Shown piece by piece: positions 1 through 14,022 of a stretch of 64,000 nt of DNA (positions are counted from its first letter, which is position 1; each line of letters starts with the position of its first letter). The position numbers were made by a program, and so were the translations under genes. Source of the stretch: Allacma fusca (taxonomy: Eukaryota; Arthropoda; Collembola; Symphypleona; Sminthuridae); assembly GCA_947179485.1 (NCBI GenBank), contig OX359247.1, positions 6,415,060-6,479,059 on the forward strand, in the 5' to 3' direction. The notes under the pieces are model-generated. The model made no database searches and was not told the origin of the DNA. It saw only the letters and a program-made list of their open reading frames with translations.

Positions 1-2180
1 ATGAAAAACTATAGCGCTTGTTGGAACTTGGAGCTTTTTTGATCTCTCAACACGACCAGGACCAGGGTATTGCTATTCCATTAATTCTAGGGCTAGACAA
101 ATATAGAGCTAGTAAATTGTTCCCCACACATTCGGAAGTCTCCGTATAAAATTGAGCTGTGTATAAGAATTAAGTACTTACTTAGACATGAGTTGAGAAT
201 GAATTCAACCCGACAGGATGAGGTAGTGTAGCTCCTTGTTAATTTTCTATCGTTCTTTGAAATAAAAAAATAAGTTGACTTTGACTTGAAACTTTTGTCT
301 GTAGGATTTACAGTAATACCTACTACCACAGTTTTCTATACGTAGGATTTTTTTTTATCTTTGAAAGACATGCATAAAAGAAATTGTAAAAAGAAATGGC
401 TGGTTAAATAATTACACGCCGATTTGAAACTGACGGGGAAAGTTAGAAGGGACGGATGGAAGAATCATGGACTATAGAGAAAAATAAGGGAGTCCTATAT
501 GTGGGGTCCATGAAACTTTGAAAAGTTTACGAGAGTAAATACATGAGTGAGGTTTTTTTTGACTGACGCGAACTACTGTATAAATGCAGTCCTTCTGGTG
601 TCTTTCTGTTCTGTTTGTCAGGTTGGGGCCGGGCTGACCCAAACCTTGGCACTCAGCCTATACTTGTAGGGTTCTGAGTCAGAATCATAATATTTTGTGT
701 CAATTTGGAAATTCACGGCTGTTATGATTTGAGCTCAAGTGGGGAACTATCGCTTTAATACACCATGAAAATTATAATTAATTATGGTTTAAAATAGTTC
801 CAGTAAAAATTAGACTGAAACTGGCATCCATTAAATCAAGTAGGGAGGGACTTCATTTATTGTACGTAATTTTGTCTACTTATATTCTTTTAAATCTTAT
901 TTATTAATTATTACAGATATGTAATAATTACAGGAAGGAGGAAATATCTTCTGTCTGATAATTAGAATTAAATCAAAAGGTTGGGATTTAGTGAGTGCGG
1001 AGGGAAATCGTAACTAATTACTATTATTACCAACTTTCGTGAAGTGAAGAGGCGATTCCTTTAATTACATGCCATATATTTTGAAATTAATGGTGTATAT
1101 AGTTTTCTCTTATAGCCAAATCTCCCACAAAGTGTATACACTTTGATATTTGAGATGGAAATGGTATTATTGAAAATGGAGCATAATAAAATTAATTTTT
1201 GCAACTTCCTCCTGTCCTGGTCAGTTACATTAGTCCATCGTACGGAATTACTAATGTCGTAAATGAGGATACTAGGTATATAATGATGTAGGAAATTACA
1301 TTAATAAACCGAGACTAAAATCAATTTGTAGGGCCCAAGATCTTAGAAACTGATCTCAAACATTTATTAACCTTACATGAAATTATTTTACGCCCGAAAT
1401 TTGGTCCCCATTTAATTCCTATTAATTTTGTATCCTTTCAAACACTCTCGATTTCCCTTCCTGTTTTTGACCAATGTGTCCACAAATATTGACGTAGGTC
1501 AATGACACAAATATTTGTTGCAAATCAACATGGTCGAATAATTAGAGTATCTACCCAAAAATGTATTTTTACAAGGGTGAAGAAAGGAAACACAATTTGA
1601 TTCATATAATATGGGAACAATGCCATAAAACAGATTTGAGACGCCCGTGTGGAAAAAAATCCCTTAAAAATAATTAGTTGATGCACAAGTGTGGAAAAAG
1701 ACACAAAAAGTTATTTTGAGAATCTATATGAACGATGAAGGTAGATTTTGTAGGAAACAAAAAATATAACCAAAAAAATATTTCCTGTACAGTCCGAATA
1801 AAAGTTGCCAACTAAATTATTTAATGCAAGTAATATTTAAGCTTCAAACTTTTTGTCAGTTTGCTGGAAATTAGAGAAACATTGGGGTCATTCAGGGAAT
1901 TAGAGCGCTCTTTTTTCAGAATCTTACAGTAAATTTTTTTTTGTTGCACAGAATGGGATATGGAAAGGTTAAAAAAACGAAGGTCCTTGGGTAGGAGAAA
2001 TCTTTGCCCATAATTGGAATCTAGCAGTCAAAGGTTCCTTGCACATTCCCACACATAAGTGAGTATCTCTTCGTAAGTGAATGGGAATCCTTTTGCCTTT
2101 TTTATCCTGGCTGTGTATGTGTGTAGTGTAGCAGTAGTAGGTATAGAGTTGACTGAGAAAAAGGGGTAAGTCTACATTTT
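1..2180. other. Non-coding AT-rich DNA
   Basis: No supported gene. Stops are frequent in all frames. The only structure noted is a perfect 18-bp palindrome at 1128-1145. Confidence 0.6.
1128..1145. repeat. 18-bp perfect palindrome
   Basis: CAAAGTGTATACACTTTG equals its own reverse complement. It is not part of a simple repeat. Confidence 0.9.
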
Positions 2181-2450
2181 TCCGAGTATCTGCTCGAAGC
2201 CAAAGCTATATTATGTATAAAGCGTATATACAGTGGAAGCAGTAGTGGAGTAGTGAAGTGAGCGTCAGTGCGGTGGTTCATTGTGTTGTTTCTCTGATAT
2301 CGTCAGTTGAATTGAATGTAAAAGGCTGACGTTGGCCGACCAGCGCTTCCAGTTGTGTGTCAGGTGGGCTTAAAACCACTACGCTAGAGTCAGTCGCTCC
2401 ACCATCCACCATATATTGAGTGAGGCATAATAAAAAAAAAGGCCTTGCCA
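2181..2450 (+). promoter_or_regulatory. Promoter-like segment with possible non-coding first exon
   Basis: A locally less AT-rich stretch. It has TATAAAG at 2216-2222, an initiator-like TCAGT at 2265 and TCAGTT at 2303 (arthropod consensus TCAKTY). A possible donor CAG|GTGGGC follows at 2361-2369. Spacing from TATA to these initiators is longer than the usual 30 bp, so the elements may not work together. No start codon with a long frame follows. Confidence 0.18.
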
Positions 2451-5400
2451 TCAGGCAGTATTAGTGACACATGTGCGTGTACACGCAATTCCTCATAAAT
2501 CCACTGTTATAATAATAACTCCACTGTCAAGTCACAGTTTGAAAAAAACAATATACTTTCCTCCTATACAAAAAAATACTCATATGGATTTTTTGTAACA
2601 AAACAAATTTTATTTTTGAGTAATTATATATATAAATTCAAGGAAAAAATAATTCCTCAAATCTCTCAAATCCTAAGGATTACTCAAGAATTTCCATAAA
2701 AGATATCAGTGGCCGGATTTTGAATCAAGTGCTTAAATCCTCTCATTCGGGGACATATAAAACTCAAAGAACTAATTAAATTTGATGGATTTGGAAATTC
2801 AACGTAAGGGATTAGCTCAGAACTGTGTGACTATACAAATGGGAAAAATAATTTATTCCAAGTTCACATGATCCATCCCATGTGCTAGAGTTGTCTTGCC
2901 GTCTTGCAAGGCATCATAATAGTGTCCCTCTTTGAAGTACAATTTCATATTACAATTCTCCAGTAATAACAAAATCCGGATTGTTACACTGAGGAGGAGG
3001 GTTCCGTGCGAAAGAATCTAATTTTCCCTTGGATTCCTGACTATACATATATACATATAAATATATACGTATACACACACATACAGGAGTTTTTTGGGTG
3101 GAAAAAAAACAATAGTTACATCTGCGAGGATTTCCTCCATCACAAACGTACACATTTGTATTGTGATTGTCACAAGAGGTTTTTTTTTTCTGTGAGAGTG
3201 CTCGTTATTTTGCACAAGTGCAACGACTGACTTGTTATTGCAAAAGAATAGATCTAGCAAAGGAGGAAGTACTACTTATTGTGTAACTATATGGAATACG
3301 GAAGGAACAAGTAACAGTTGGAAGATTGTTTTTTTTTCTCCAATACTACTAGTGGTATATACCTACATATATCTTCATGTATTATTTGAACATACATATA
3401 TATTTATTTATTTGTCTTTGATTTGTTTCCCATGACAGGATCAAAGGCATCTCATGGTTGAAATTGGATTATTTTTTTTGTCTCGATTATTTCTACATAT
3501 ATAGATATATATATGTATATATGGTGCTCTCTCCGTGGAGATTGTTCAGTCTTTGGTTTGTGCTTGGGAGGAGGATGAGTGCAAGTGTCAGAATGCAAAT
3601 TGAATGTAAATGCTTGGAGTGAGGCTGAAACAGAAGATAAAAAAACAGTTGCGAATATTTTGGAAGCATTTGTGATATTGCCACTCCGTTGTTGTTATCT
3701 CGTCTGTGTTTTTGTACACTCGTACTAGTATTCCCTAGGACGATAAGTTTTTCTTTCAATAAAACATTACGCAAATATATTCCGAAAGACCAGTTCACTA
3801 GATTTTTGGTCTTCTTTGTCCTATCCATTACACTCCTGTTTGTCCTGTGTAAGTATATGGTGGAGTGTGGAGATTCTGTAGACCCTATACGGAGACTCTT
3901 ATTCTTGTACATCCAGTTTTGCACTCGGGGGCTCAACTTGTTCCAACTCCCAACAATAATATCTGTTTGGATTTGAGAGGTGACTCGGAATTTGTTCCGA
4001 GAAATTTTCAAATCCTGTTTGCTCTTTTCGAACCATATATGAAGTATAGTAGTGGTAGTTTATAGTTTCCTATAGTTGTGTTTCTCCTTTTGTCAAGTGT
4101 GTGTACTTTTTTTGAGGGAACATGATTCAGCTCATATTTTCTCGTTCATAAATCAACGTCTCAAAGAGGTTGGGATTTCCGAATTGAATTCCTTAGAGAG
4201 GAAAATATTGTGCGAGGATTTATTTTTGAAAAAGTAATTTTTTTTTTTAGAAAAACAAGTTTCTGTAGATACTGTATAAGTAGTATTGTGTTCTCTTGTT
4301 GGACGTGTCCCCCTGAACGTGGAGAGTTATCAGAATTGAACTTGATATTTACTTACTGTGAACTTACGGCAGCAAGCCCATGGTGACTGTATGTGTTTGA
4401 AAGGATTTAATCCTGTGACTCTTGTGTGTGTGTCCGTGTGTCTGTGAGCTGACCAAACGTTATTTGACAGTGATGATATTTTTACGTAAAATATTAAGAA
4501 CGTCCTTTGGATGAAACAAAAATGTAAATTTCTTTAATTTTGCATTGTACGTACATACATAAATCCAAAGCAAATTTTTTGTCGGACTAAACTTTTTTAA
4601 CCAAAATAACTTGAACCCAGCTGACTAATCATATTGGATCGAGACTCCGGAGAACATACTTGAAAACACTTGATATAACCTGGGCTCAACCTTATACACG
4701 GAACTCTAAGGTACGTGATATTACCAGGGGAGAGGAAGTTAGTTCCCTCTGTTTGTTATCTGTTGTGGACTTACGTAGCTATAGAAACGTAAGATTCCTG
4801 ATAAATATTCAATGAGCCACTCACGCATAGATTAAACTCACGCCCACTCACAGGAATATTGGCCTGACCCGTATAATAGCATAAGAGGATGAATTAAAAC
4901 TCCATTTCAAGGTACATAGACTTGTGCTGATCTGGAAAAATGCATAAAATTATATATTCCTTTTGAGACTCATGCATGAGAGTGTGTGTACGCATGGTGT
5001 ACTGTTTGCTCGGAATTGATGCAAAATTTGAGACCGTTGTCGTCACGCATAGGGTATTGTATATAGACGCTGCTAAATTCTAATGGATGTAAAGATGCAG
5101 ACAGGGATTTGACATTAAATTTATTTTTGTGGGACGTATATATAATGGGAGGATTGTATTACACCAAACAAGTGCTCCTTGTATTTCACTAGATGTAACA
5201 TTACATACACATAGATAAATATAAGTATATTATAGTCCCCCCCCTGTGCCGGCAAATGACTAACAAGAAAAATTGGAGTAAGATCCAAGGATCCGTTAGC
5301 ATAATGTGATTTTACATGTTTTTTTTTTAAGTCCGCGTGACATATTACATCCCTTTTGTATGATGAAGCTACTTATGGTATATCTTCATATGTACATAGA

Positions 5401-6253
5401 TACATGTACCATACGAAGAGTAATCTCCTGCATAAAATTTGACATTCCGTTATACCTCCTGTACAAGAAGACACAAATGTCTTCACAATGGAGGGAGATT
5501 GTCAGAAGCTATCCTGCCTTATTGAAAAGGGATGCAGTGGTCATGAGATTTAATTCGACACTCCTCCTATGAGTAGGGTTTAATTCCGTGCTATTATTAT
5601 ATTGGTACACGGTATAATTCAATTAGGAGATTCCTTGACTTTAATGACTAAAGGCGCCAGTGTGAGGACTCTCTGGTTTGGCATCTTCTCTGGCTCATCT
5701 TCCGTGCAGTGCTTTTATATACATAATTATTACATAGGCATACATTACATAGATCCCTGGGATGAGTATAGGGGACATGGGGATATTTAAATGAGGTTTG
5801 GATGATGAGAAGTTTCTCTCATAATTATTATTTTTATCTGTTGCGGTGACATTATTGCTTTTATCACTCATGGGGGAATTTATCAGTTCCTCTCCAGATA
5901 TAGGACATGAGTACTAATGGGGGTTATTTATACACAGGTGATATCAGGAGAGGGATGATGGATTTGAATGTTGTTCCTCAGCGGGCTGGAGAGGATGAAA
6001 GTGTAATAATTATTACAATGTACTCAAATGAGTGAGGAAATGCGCATAAAAACAATTCTCTCTTATTACTCCTCGGTCTACGTACAATTATTATTATTAT
6101 TATTCATTCCATAGAATGAACTTATAATAGACATTAATTGTTTAAATGGTAGTAAAAGTTGTTTGCCTCCGATGCTCAATGCATACATCCAAATGTATAT
6201 ATGCTTTGACTCATGGAGTTTGAGTAATGACTGTACAAGTCATGTGTGTAGGT

Positions 6254-6288
<35 letters not shown>

Positions 6289-6290
6289 GA
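6254..6290. repeat. (GA)n microsatellite
   Basis: GA repeat with one GGG interruption. Confidence 0.95.
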
Positions 6291-6745
6291 TATGTAGGAA
6301 ATCTTGAATAAAATAGTGCCAGAAATACCATTCCTTCCTGTTTGTACATGGTTATAAATAGACAGAAATACAGTAGTGAGTGTGAGTAGTACATCGTCCG
6401 CACACTACTGTTTTATTTTACAGAGACTTGAGTGAATTAATTACGCCAAGGAACAAGGCTATTATTGGAAAGTTATGATGTGAGTAATTATTGTTACGAC
6501 AAGTGTGTGTATGTATTTACATATGCTCCTCACATGGGCAGGATTACCTTAAGTATATGCAATGACATGGCTTTAATGGGCCTCTCTCTCTCTCTGTACG
6601 TCCGTACTTATTGCTTCCCATTCCTTCATCATCTGCTCAAAGGGAAGCAAACAACGACGGCTCTCCGGAATCGAGTTAAATTTTCTGCACAGCCAGCGGA
6701 ACTAGTTTATATAAGTGGAGATGTCTTATGTATAGTATATACAAT

Positions 6746-6756
6746 GGGGGGGGGGG
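6746..6756. repeat. G11 homopolymer
   Basis: Eleven consecutive G. A length difference between reads or assemblies would be expected here. Confidence 0.95.
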
Positions 6757-8008
6757 TATACACTAGACAGAAGTTGAGTGTTTTTAAATGAAAACAATTA
6801 CGTGGACTGGCTGTAGGACGGTTGCCAAAGATTTGTTTTTTTTTCTGATGCGTTTCTTCTGGCTGTAGTTTTTCTTTTGGTGTGTGTATACTGTACTAGT
6901 ATGTAGCTATTTGTATTCTTACACTACAAAGCATATGGTTGGATGTGCAGCTACCAAGTGTCTACAGATATTTCTAAATTGATAGACAGATAGGTATTCA
7001 ATTGTGATATATAATCATAGATCTACAGTACAGCCAACAAGAGTATACAAAATCTCAAGAGATCCGTCCAATTTGAACTTGTAACTTTTGACTGGGACAG
7101 AAATCTGCTAAGTGATTCCAGATCGCTAATGCGATTAAGACACTAGGAGGTGTGGATATTTGAATGAGGAATTTATCTTATAGATAATCAATCCCTATAA
7201 ATATAGATAGTCTATTACTTTCTTCAGATATAGGGCTCATGAAAGCTCTCTGAAACTTTGAAGCTATGGAGCTGCTTCTATTATACACACATACATACAT
7301 GTTCTTATGCACTAACACATTGATTGTGTGGGGGATATTAGTAACTAATTATTTCAAGTATGCAACCATTTAGCTGAGTGAGCTCCCGGATAAAAAAAAT
7401 TAGCTAATGGAATTCATTCCTCTCATGTAGGTCTTGCTGTGTGAGTGTGAAAGGAAGTGTTGGTTGCACAATGCTCCCTGGCTCCTGATTGTTTATCCTA
7501 TGACTTGTGCAGATATGGGCTCACTTGTCTTCCCCTGTGTGAAGATACATAATTATGTGTAGATGGTTAAATAGTACAAGTCACATTAATTGATTCAGTG
7601 TCTGACAACATGACAAAAATTAGCATAGTTATTTTATAGGCCCTGTTGAGGAATGTGCCTGCAGACGTATTTACGTGTTCAGAGTAGAATGTACTAGATA
7701 GGGATTTGCTCCTCCATGGTGTCTTACGTATGTACATATGTAATTATACTTACACACGTTTGGACGTCCTCACAATTATAAATGCATGGGTCTATCCCTA
7801 TATAAGTACTTATTGGGGTTTTAACGGGAGATCAAATTAACATGAGAAATCAGCTAAAAATAGCAATGGGGAATGTAAAAGCAGTACTTTTGTAGAAGGC
7901 AATTTTGAGTAGAATGACTCAATCTGGGGTGTTCAATGTATGACTTATGTGCACACGTGTGGAATTTTACAATTTTTACTTGACAGTAAGTTCTTTGGTT
8001 CATGTTGT

Positions 8009-8011
<3 letters not shown>

Positions 8012-8044
<33 letters not shown>
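8012..8044. repeat. (AG)n microsatellite
   Basis: About 16 uninterrupted copies. Confidence 0.96.
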
Positions 8045-8048
<4 letters not shown>

Positions 8049-9104
8049 TGAGAAGAGTGGAAAATAAATGTTTGGTATTCAGTCAAGTCCTCGTATTGAA
8101 AGACTAATATAGAAGTAATACGATGGTATAGAAATGGACGAACCTCAGAGGACGAGACACAGAGGTGGGTTCTTGGGACTGTTGAAATTTTGAATTATTT
8201 AATGAGGCACGTAAGATGGAGAAGGCTTTTAACGCTAATTTAGTAAGGACGAGAGTATGTACTGCAATGGTAAGTTTGTTACGGAATTAGCAACTTTATT
8301 TGTTTGCTCCTCTTGTTTGTCTCCCAAGCTTAATGTGAGTTTGTGGCTTGGAAGGTCGGTGGCTGACTTATCTGCTCAAACTGCAGAGAGAGATATAGTT
8401 GGTTCCATGGACCCATGCTGTGTACTCATGTTAATCTTAAGATAGGTACGTGTGGACGTGTGAAAAGGAATGCATAATCGTACATCCAGCGTTGGATTCA
8501 GGCTAAAAGTTTTGCTCTCTTGGATTTCCGTTTTAGGGGTTTTCATGTTGGCAGTCCTACATATATTTTGGCAGTGGCACAGTACTACAGTAGTGGTAGT
8601 TCCTTTCGAGTATGAATAACAAATTTCCCTTAGTCTTAACTTCCAGAATGGGCTAAGCTCTTTATTTCTAGAAAATGTTTATTTTGTAGTGTAATATATG
8701 TGAGCTCATTTCTACCCCCAAAGTAAATATCTTACAAGAGTTACTTTTATACGCGGACATTACAAATTTGTATCTGTATACATGGACGAAACAAACATAA
8801 ATGCATGAATTGTTACGTCGTTACATTGTCCATGTACAGGGTACTCTCGCTATGGGAAATTCCCGTTTACGACCATGTAAGTACCTACATCAGCCTGAAG
8901 TCTAAAGAGAGCATCCCATTAAAAGAGTCAAATTTTGTTGGAGGAGTGCTCTTGTAGGAAGAGTCCTCTGTATTTGTAGATACAGTGCATGTGTATACTT
9001 ACATACATATGTAGGCATAATCCATCAGTTTGGGGTTGTAAATGAACTTTCCTCTTGTAGATGCATGTAAGTATGACATACAGGGAATACTGTGTACATG
9101 TAGA

Positions 9105-9122
9105 TACATACATATGTATGTA
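9105..9122. repeat. 18-bp perfect palindrome of the TACATA/TATGTA type
   Basis: TACATACATATGTATGTA equals its own reverse complement; one of many related tracts in the window. Confidence 0.9.
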
Positions 9123-12100
9123 CATGTGTGGATAGAATGTCTGAGTTAGTTCGAACTCAAGTGCATTTGTGCCTCTAACATGCCCCCACTATTTTCGTAT
9201 TTATTTCCTTGAGAGAGGACGTAGAAGTGTATTCCTAAAGGTTGAGAGTATAATATCTTTATAGCATGAACAAGTGTGATAACTTTATTCTGAGGGATTC
9301 TGCAATGATTAATAGGAATTTTGCACGCAAGGGAGGATGCTGTGGAAATCCCTTCATGTACATACCCAGTGTTGACTGATGTTAGGTCCGTTCCATCACT
9401 TTGTGGAGTTTGTAGGAGCAGATTTTACAGTATGCCATTGGAGGGAGAAGCATGGTACTCGTAAACTGTATTTATTTTGTATAGCTATCTCTACGGTACG
9501 AATTATGCACGTACATACATTGTTTCTCACTGGGCTCTCAACTCCACTCAAATATTCATGGGCTGGAGAGAAGGAGTTGGTTCAATTAGAAATATTTGAA
9601 TACTGAAGGGATTCTCATCTCTCCACACTTACTTTTGTACAGTACAGTTCTACTGTCTCGGTCTGTGCGGAGAGGATGCGGTTGGAACCCTAGAATTAAC
9701 ATTATTCCGTGAGTACACTACTTACTTATACTTCTCCATCCTTCCTTTGTACATATTTGTGTGTGAACTGAAATTTTGTTTGAGTGAACTTTGCGGGAGT
9801 TTGGACTCTTTTTGGAGATATTAGACTTTTCTCTGACCGTAAGGCTGACTCGGCACATTGGTTTGGATTCTAGCCTAAAAGCTCCCATGTAGAGGGAAGT
9901 GGCTTAAAATCCCTTGAATTAAAAACTGTAATGACATGAGATTTTCAGTGATATAGCCCGGGCATGATTTTGTTGAGGAAATGTCCTTGTGAGGATTTAA
10001 TTAATTACATACATTGGACTCGGGTCTCCATCAGCCTCCGTGTGTTGGCATGCTGTCGACTTGATAAATAGAATTACTTTTAAATCCGATTGGGATTTCC
10101 TCTCTCCAGGTCCAGATCGTAAATAATCTTTGGCTTTAGTTCACAGTCCCTGTCGTATAATGTATCTCTGTAGTTTACATATGTATAATTATACATGCAG
10201 TAGTATGGGCTGGCTCCCTGTTAAAACTATAAGTGTAGCCTATATTGAATCTCGTATTGTATTTAATTACTTTAATGAAATCGCTTCTAGTATTTCGAGT
10301 GTCTCATTGAAATTCGCTCCGGCCACTGTAACTCACATGATGATGGATACACCCAAGGTTTTGGTTATTTGTTGGTAGTGACAGCCGCTGATTTAACAAC
10401 TCTATTATATTTGTGACTCTGTGGAAGGGGATGTAATCAAAAAGCAGGGATGATGATGCAGAACTGCATCGTTATTAATTCTCTATGTTATTAGAAATCA
10501 AGGTTTTTGAGGTTTCAATGAAACTTGTGTGTGATATATTGTGATGTGATAGAGTTTATATGTACGTAATCTGGTGCAGGGGTCTCGTAAGTTAGTTTTT
10601 GAAGTCAGATTTGTTGAGAAATGTAAAAGGGACAAATTTGAATAAAAAAAGGTGATGGATAATCCAACTGGAGACATTTTTGGGTCAATCCCATTAGGCA
10701 AGCGGAAGTGGAAATTGGTTTTGCCCATGTCATTTTGCATTTCCAACTATATGGAAATGGAAGAGCAGTCACTGTCTGGGGATTAAGCTTGGCACATATA
10801 GTAAGGATGTAGGTAGTTTGACGTACAATGTGTACATATGGGCGTATCTATCCATGTATATGCATTTAATATCCTGAGCGTCGAAGATCCTCATGTGATT
10901 TGTGGATGTGCTATTCTTATGTGAGTAGTGAGGAGCTAGTTTTCCTGATGCCAAGGACATATTTGTTTACGTAAGATTTAATCGAACTCTTATCACTAGG
11001 CAGACACCCCACAGTGTGTATAGTCACTGATTTTTGAGGCAACAAGGGAATAAGTTACGCAAGCTTGAGTATATGGTTTGTGTGGGTGGACTTTATCATA
11101 TTTTAGTATGTAACAGCCTCATTTCATAGGAGAAGGAAAGACTCTATCAGTTCCCAATAATATATTCATGGGCGGTAAAAAAAAAAGGGAATTTGTTATT
11201 GATGTGTAAATTTGTCGTGCTATTTTCCGGGATCCGTTCTGTTCTGCCTGTATGTATAATATAAAGTAGGTAGTGATAAAATGAATGTAGAAGGAATCAA
11301 AGCAAGTTTCAATATTCTACTTGGACAGATATTGCTCATTGTACTGTAAGGTATGGGCGAGAATGACAGGAACCTATAATCAAATGACCAGTGTTCAATG
11401 AGGCAAGTGACGAGTTCCATGTCACCCAACAGAACGAGTCCCTGCATTTGATAGCTTCCTCCTTCACATTTATTTTCGCTTGAACTTTTCCATGTAATGT
11501 ACTTTTCTTTACAAATGTGTAGATACCTATACTGTATAGTAGAATTACAATATACATCGAATTTTGATTTACATGATGTTACGTTAGAAACCAGGAAGGA
11601 TATGCAAAAGTGAGTGGAGTGGAGATGAAGGAATGCCATCATTCCCATTCCCTCTTGTTATAGATACTTACCCCTCAAATGAAAAATCACTCTTGACGAT
11701 ACGAGAATACTAAAGGAAGATAATTGAAGGGGGGAAAAAGGGTCCACCCAACTCAACCATAGCAAATTGTAACGCTTTGCTCTCTCATCGTTTCCTCCTC
11801 GCTCGCCTATGCCAATATCCCATGAATCTAAGGAAGCCGAGACATCATTTGAGTTATAACCGAAAGGAAATGAGGTGTAATTTATTTAATTTCCCGAGCT
11901 TTTAAATACATGGGAGAAAAATCTCGGAATATCAGGTTTCGCAGAGCCATTGTGTCATATGTGTTTCTCTCCAGTCTAAGAGATAATAATAGACAGATAC
12001 AGTATGTCTATATTTATATGTATGTATATACCTCCGATGTGAATATTCAATCTACGATGTGAATGGAAACTGTCATGGGAATTTTACGTTCACTTTCATT

Positions 12101-12902
12101 GAATTGTTTTCAACGTCCCAGTACTATTCTTGTGTCGTGGGTCCTGACACCTTTGCTCTTGTTAATACCACGTCCTAAAGTTGGAATTATGGATGTTTGC
12201 CGAGTAATTATAGATAGATACATACAAGCAATTGATGATCTCGGCCTGAGCTGAGTTCCCGATTTAATAAAATGATTGGAGAGAATGAAGGAGCAATGCG
12301 ATAAAAGCTGAGAATTAACTAGCTGGTGTCTTTTGTTTGATCATTTACGTAAGGACATCCATATGTACATATCTAGTATCTGCAGACGCGCATGGATAAT
12401 CATGTAATTATATCTCTATCTATAGGTATCTCTATCTAATGGACAAAAGGGAAAATAGCTTTTGAGTAAACTTTTAAATTCGCAAAGTAATGAAAGAAAA
12501 GTTGAGACATTAGAAGGGAATTGAAGTCCTATTTAATATACGGGAGACTCAAGTTGAACTCTCCTTTGGATTGGAATTACAGAGCGATGGTCTACATATT
12601 ATCTTGTTTCCTATAATTACTAACCAAGTAGGAGTAATTAGTAATTTGCTCTCTGGGTCTGTGTAGACAATGCTAATTTTCTGCAAAAGCTCCTCTCCCT
12701 TTGTGAACTTTTCAAGGATTAGAGTAATAAGGAGAGTATTTCCTAAAGGGGTCTTCTCTCTGAGGGCTCTATATTTTCAAATTCCTTATGCGCATCACAT
12801 CTTTTACAATAATTGAGTTGGGCTCAGGATCCTGGATTCCTTTAATAATTACAAGTCCGCATTCAAAGATATGTAGATATTAAATATGTCACTGGGGCTG
12901 AG

Positions 12903-12926
12903 GAGCTGGAGCTGGAGCTGGAGCTG
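12903..12926. repeat. (GAGCTG)4 hexamer repeat
   Basis: Four perfect copies of GAGCTG. Length is a multiple of three but no coding frame is supported here. Confidence 0.95.
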
Positions 12927-13885
12927 AACTTCTAGAAACTAGTGAAATATGGAGTTGGATTTTAGTACGTATGTACATCTATGTTTGTATGTATCTGTGT
13001 GAGGGCGAGGACTTGTCGACAAGGGAATTAAATACCCTTTCCTTATGAACTATTGTCCCTTATGTGGGTGATAAAGTAATTATCTAGAACTGCATCTATA
13101 TAGTGTAATTGTATACATTAGGAAGTACAAAGTATCTGATTGTAGTTAGTGTAATTCAAAGGAAGTGACTTCATTTGCTGGGAGCTCTGTATTAGAGAGT
13201 CCATACTACTATCTATCTATATTGTAGGAGGCTCGGGCCCGGACTACAAGCACATACAAATACATACGTATATACATGCATGCCTATCCCCAATCATATA
13301 ATTTGATCAGGTTAGCTAATAATTTCGCGAGACGTGTGCACTGCTCAAAAGAGATAGCATTCTCTAGATGTTGCCGATTATTAACAAAAAGGATTTTCCT
13401 CACAATTCCTCGAGCGTGTTTGGAATTAAATATGATAAGGATCAGGCTTGTGGTGGTAGACCATACGGAAAATCTTTTCTGTTTTCGCTCAAATCACATT
13501 ACTACTATTCGTGTGTACCCATTGGGGTCTTGTTATTCTCAGTATGTATATGTAACTCCAGGTTTAAGCTCATACTCAAGAATTAATTTGTGTGTAAAGG
13601 ACTTGCTTTTTTTTACTGGTAGATATTCGAAGAGGAAAGTAATAATAATTATTCTTCTTTGGTCTTAATACGTACAGAGAGGTCGTAAAATATCCTTACA
13701 AGATAACATTCCTGTACGGATTGAAGGATACTTAGATACATACAAGTAGAAGCAAGATTTTTCTCTGGAACTTTCAAGTGCTTGTGGGATTTATCCTAAT
13801 CTTATTTTACCACTCAACAGGGAATTATTATTATGATTTCTTCCGCAAATATAATGAAGTGTAATAATTATTATTTCTTTCCGGG

Positions 13886-14022
13886 GAAACTAAGTAATGA
13901 AATTCTTCTGTAAATGTTATTCTTTCACTGGAAATTGAGAGATTTATTTCTTTTGTAAATGTTATTCTTTCATATTAGAAATTAGGGGAATTATTCCTTG
14001 TCCAAATATATTTCTTTCACTG
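13886..14022. repeat. Degenerate minisatellite, about three 45-47 bp units
   Basis: Units at 13886-13930, 13931-13977 and 13978-14022 share the layout GAAA-YT-A-R, a T-rich middle, GTAAATGTTATTCTTTCA and an end near CTG. The first two share GTAAATGTTATTCTTTCA exactly; the third is diverged. An even more diverged copy with an insertion may precede it (13819-13885). Confidence 0.6.

Larger units (their letters stand above)
2451..13818. other. Non-coding DNA with simple repeats
   Basis: No supported exon. It contains TA/CA tracts, (GA)n at 6254 and 8012, a G11 run at 6746, and an 18-bp palindrome at 9105. A zone at about 3493-4059 is open on both strands (see findings). Other open frames are short, lack splice signals or ATG, and read as low-complexity translation. 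Confidence 0.55.

Noticed and set aside
11220-11648. 142-codon minus-strand frame starting with a true ATG
   Set aside because: No recognisable motif, no upstream promoter or splice signals; length is within reach of chance.
13276-13668. 130-codon + strand frame
   Set aside because: No domain, and a second overlapping frame is also open; composition is like translated non-coding DNA.
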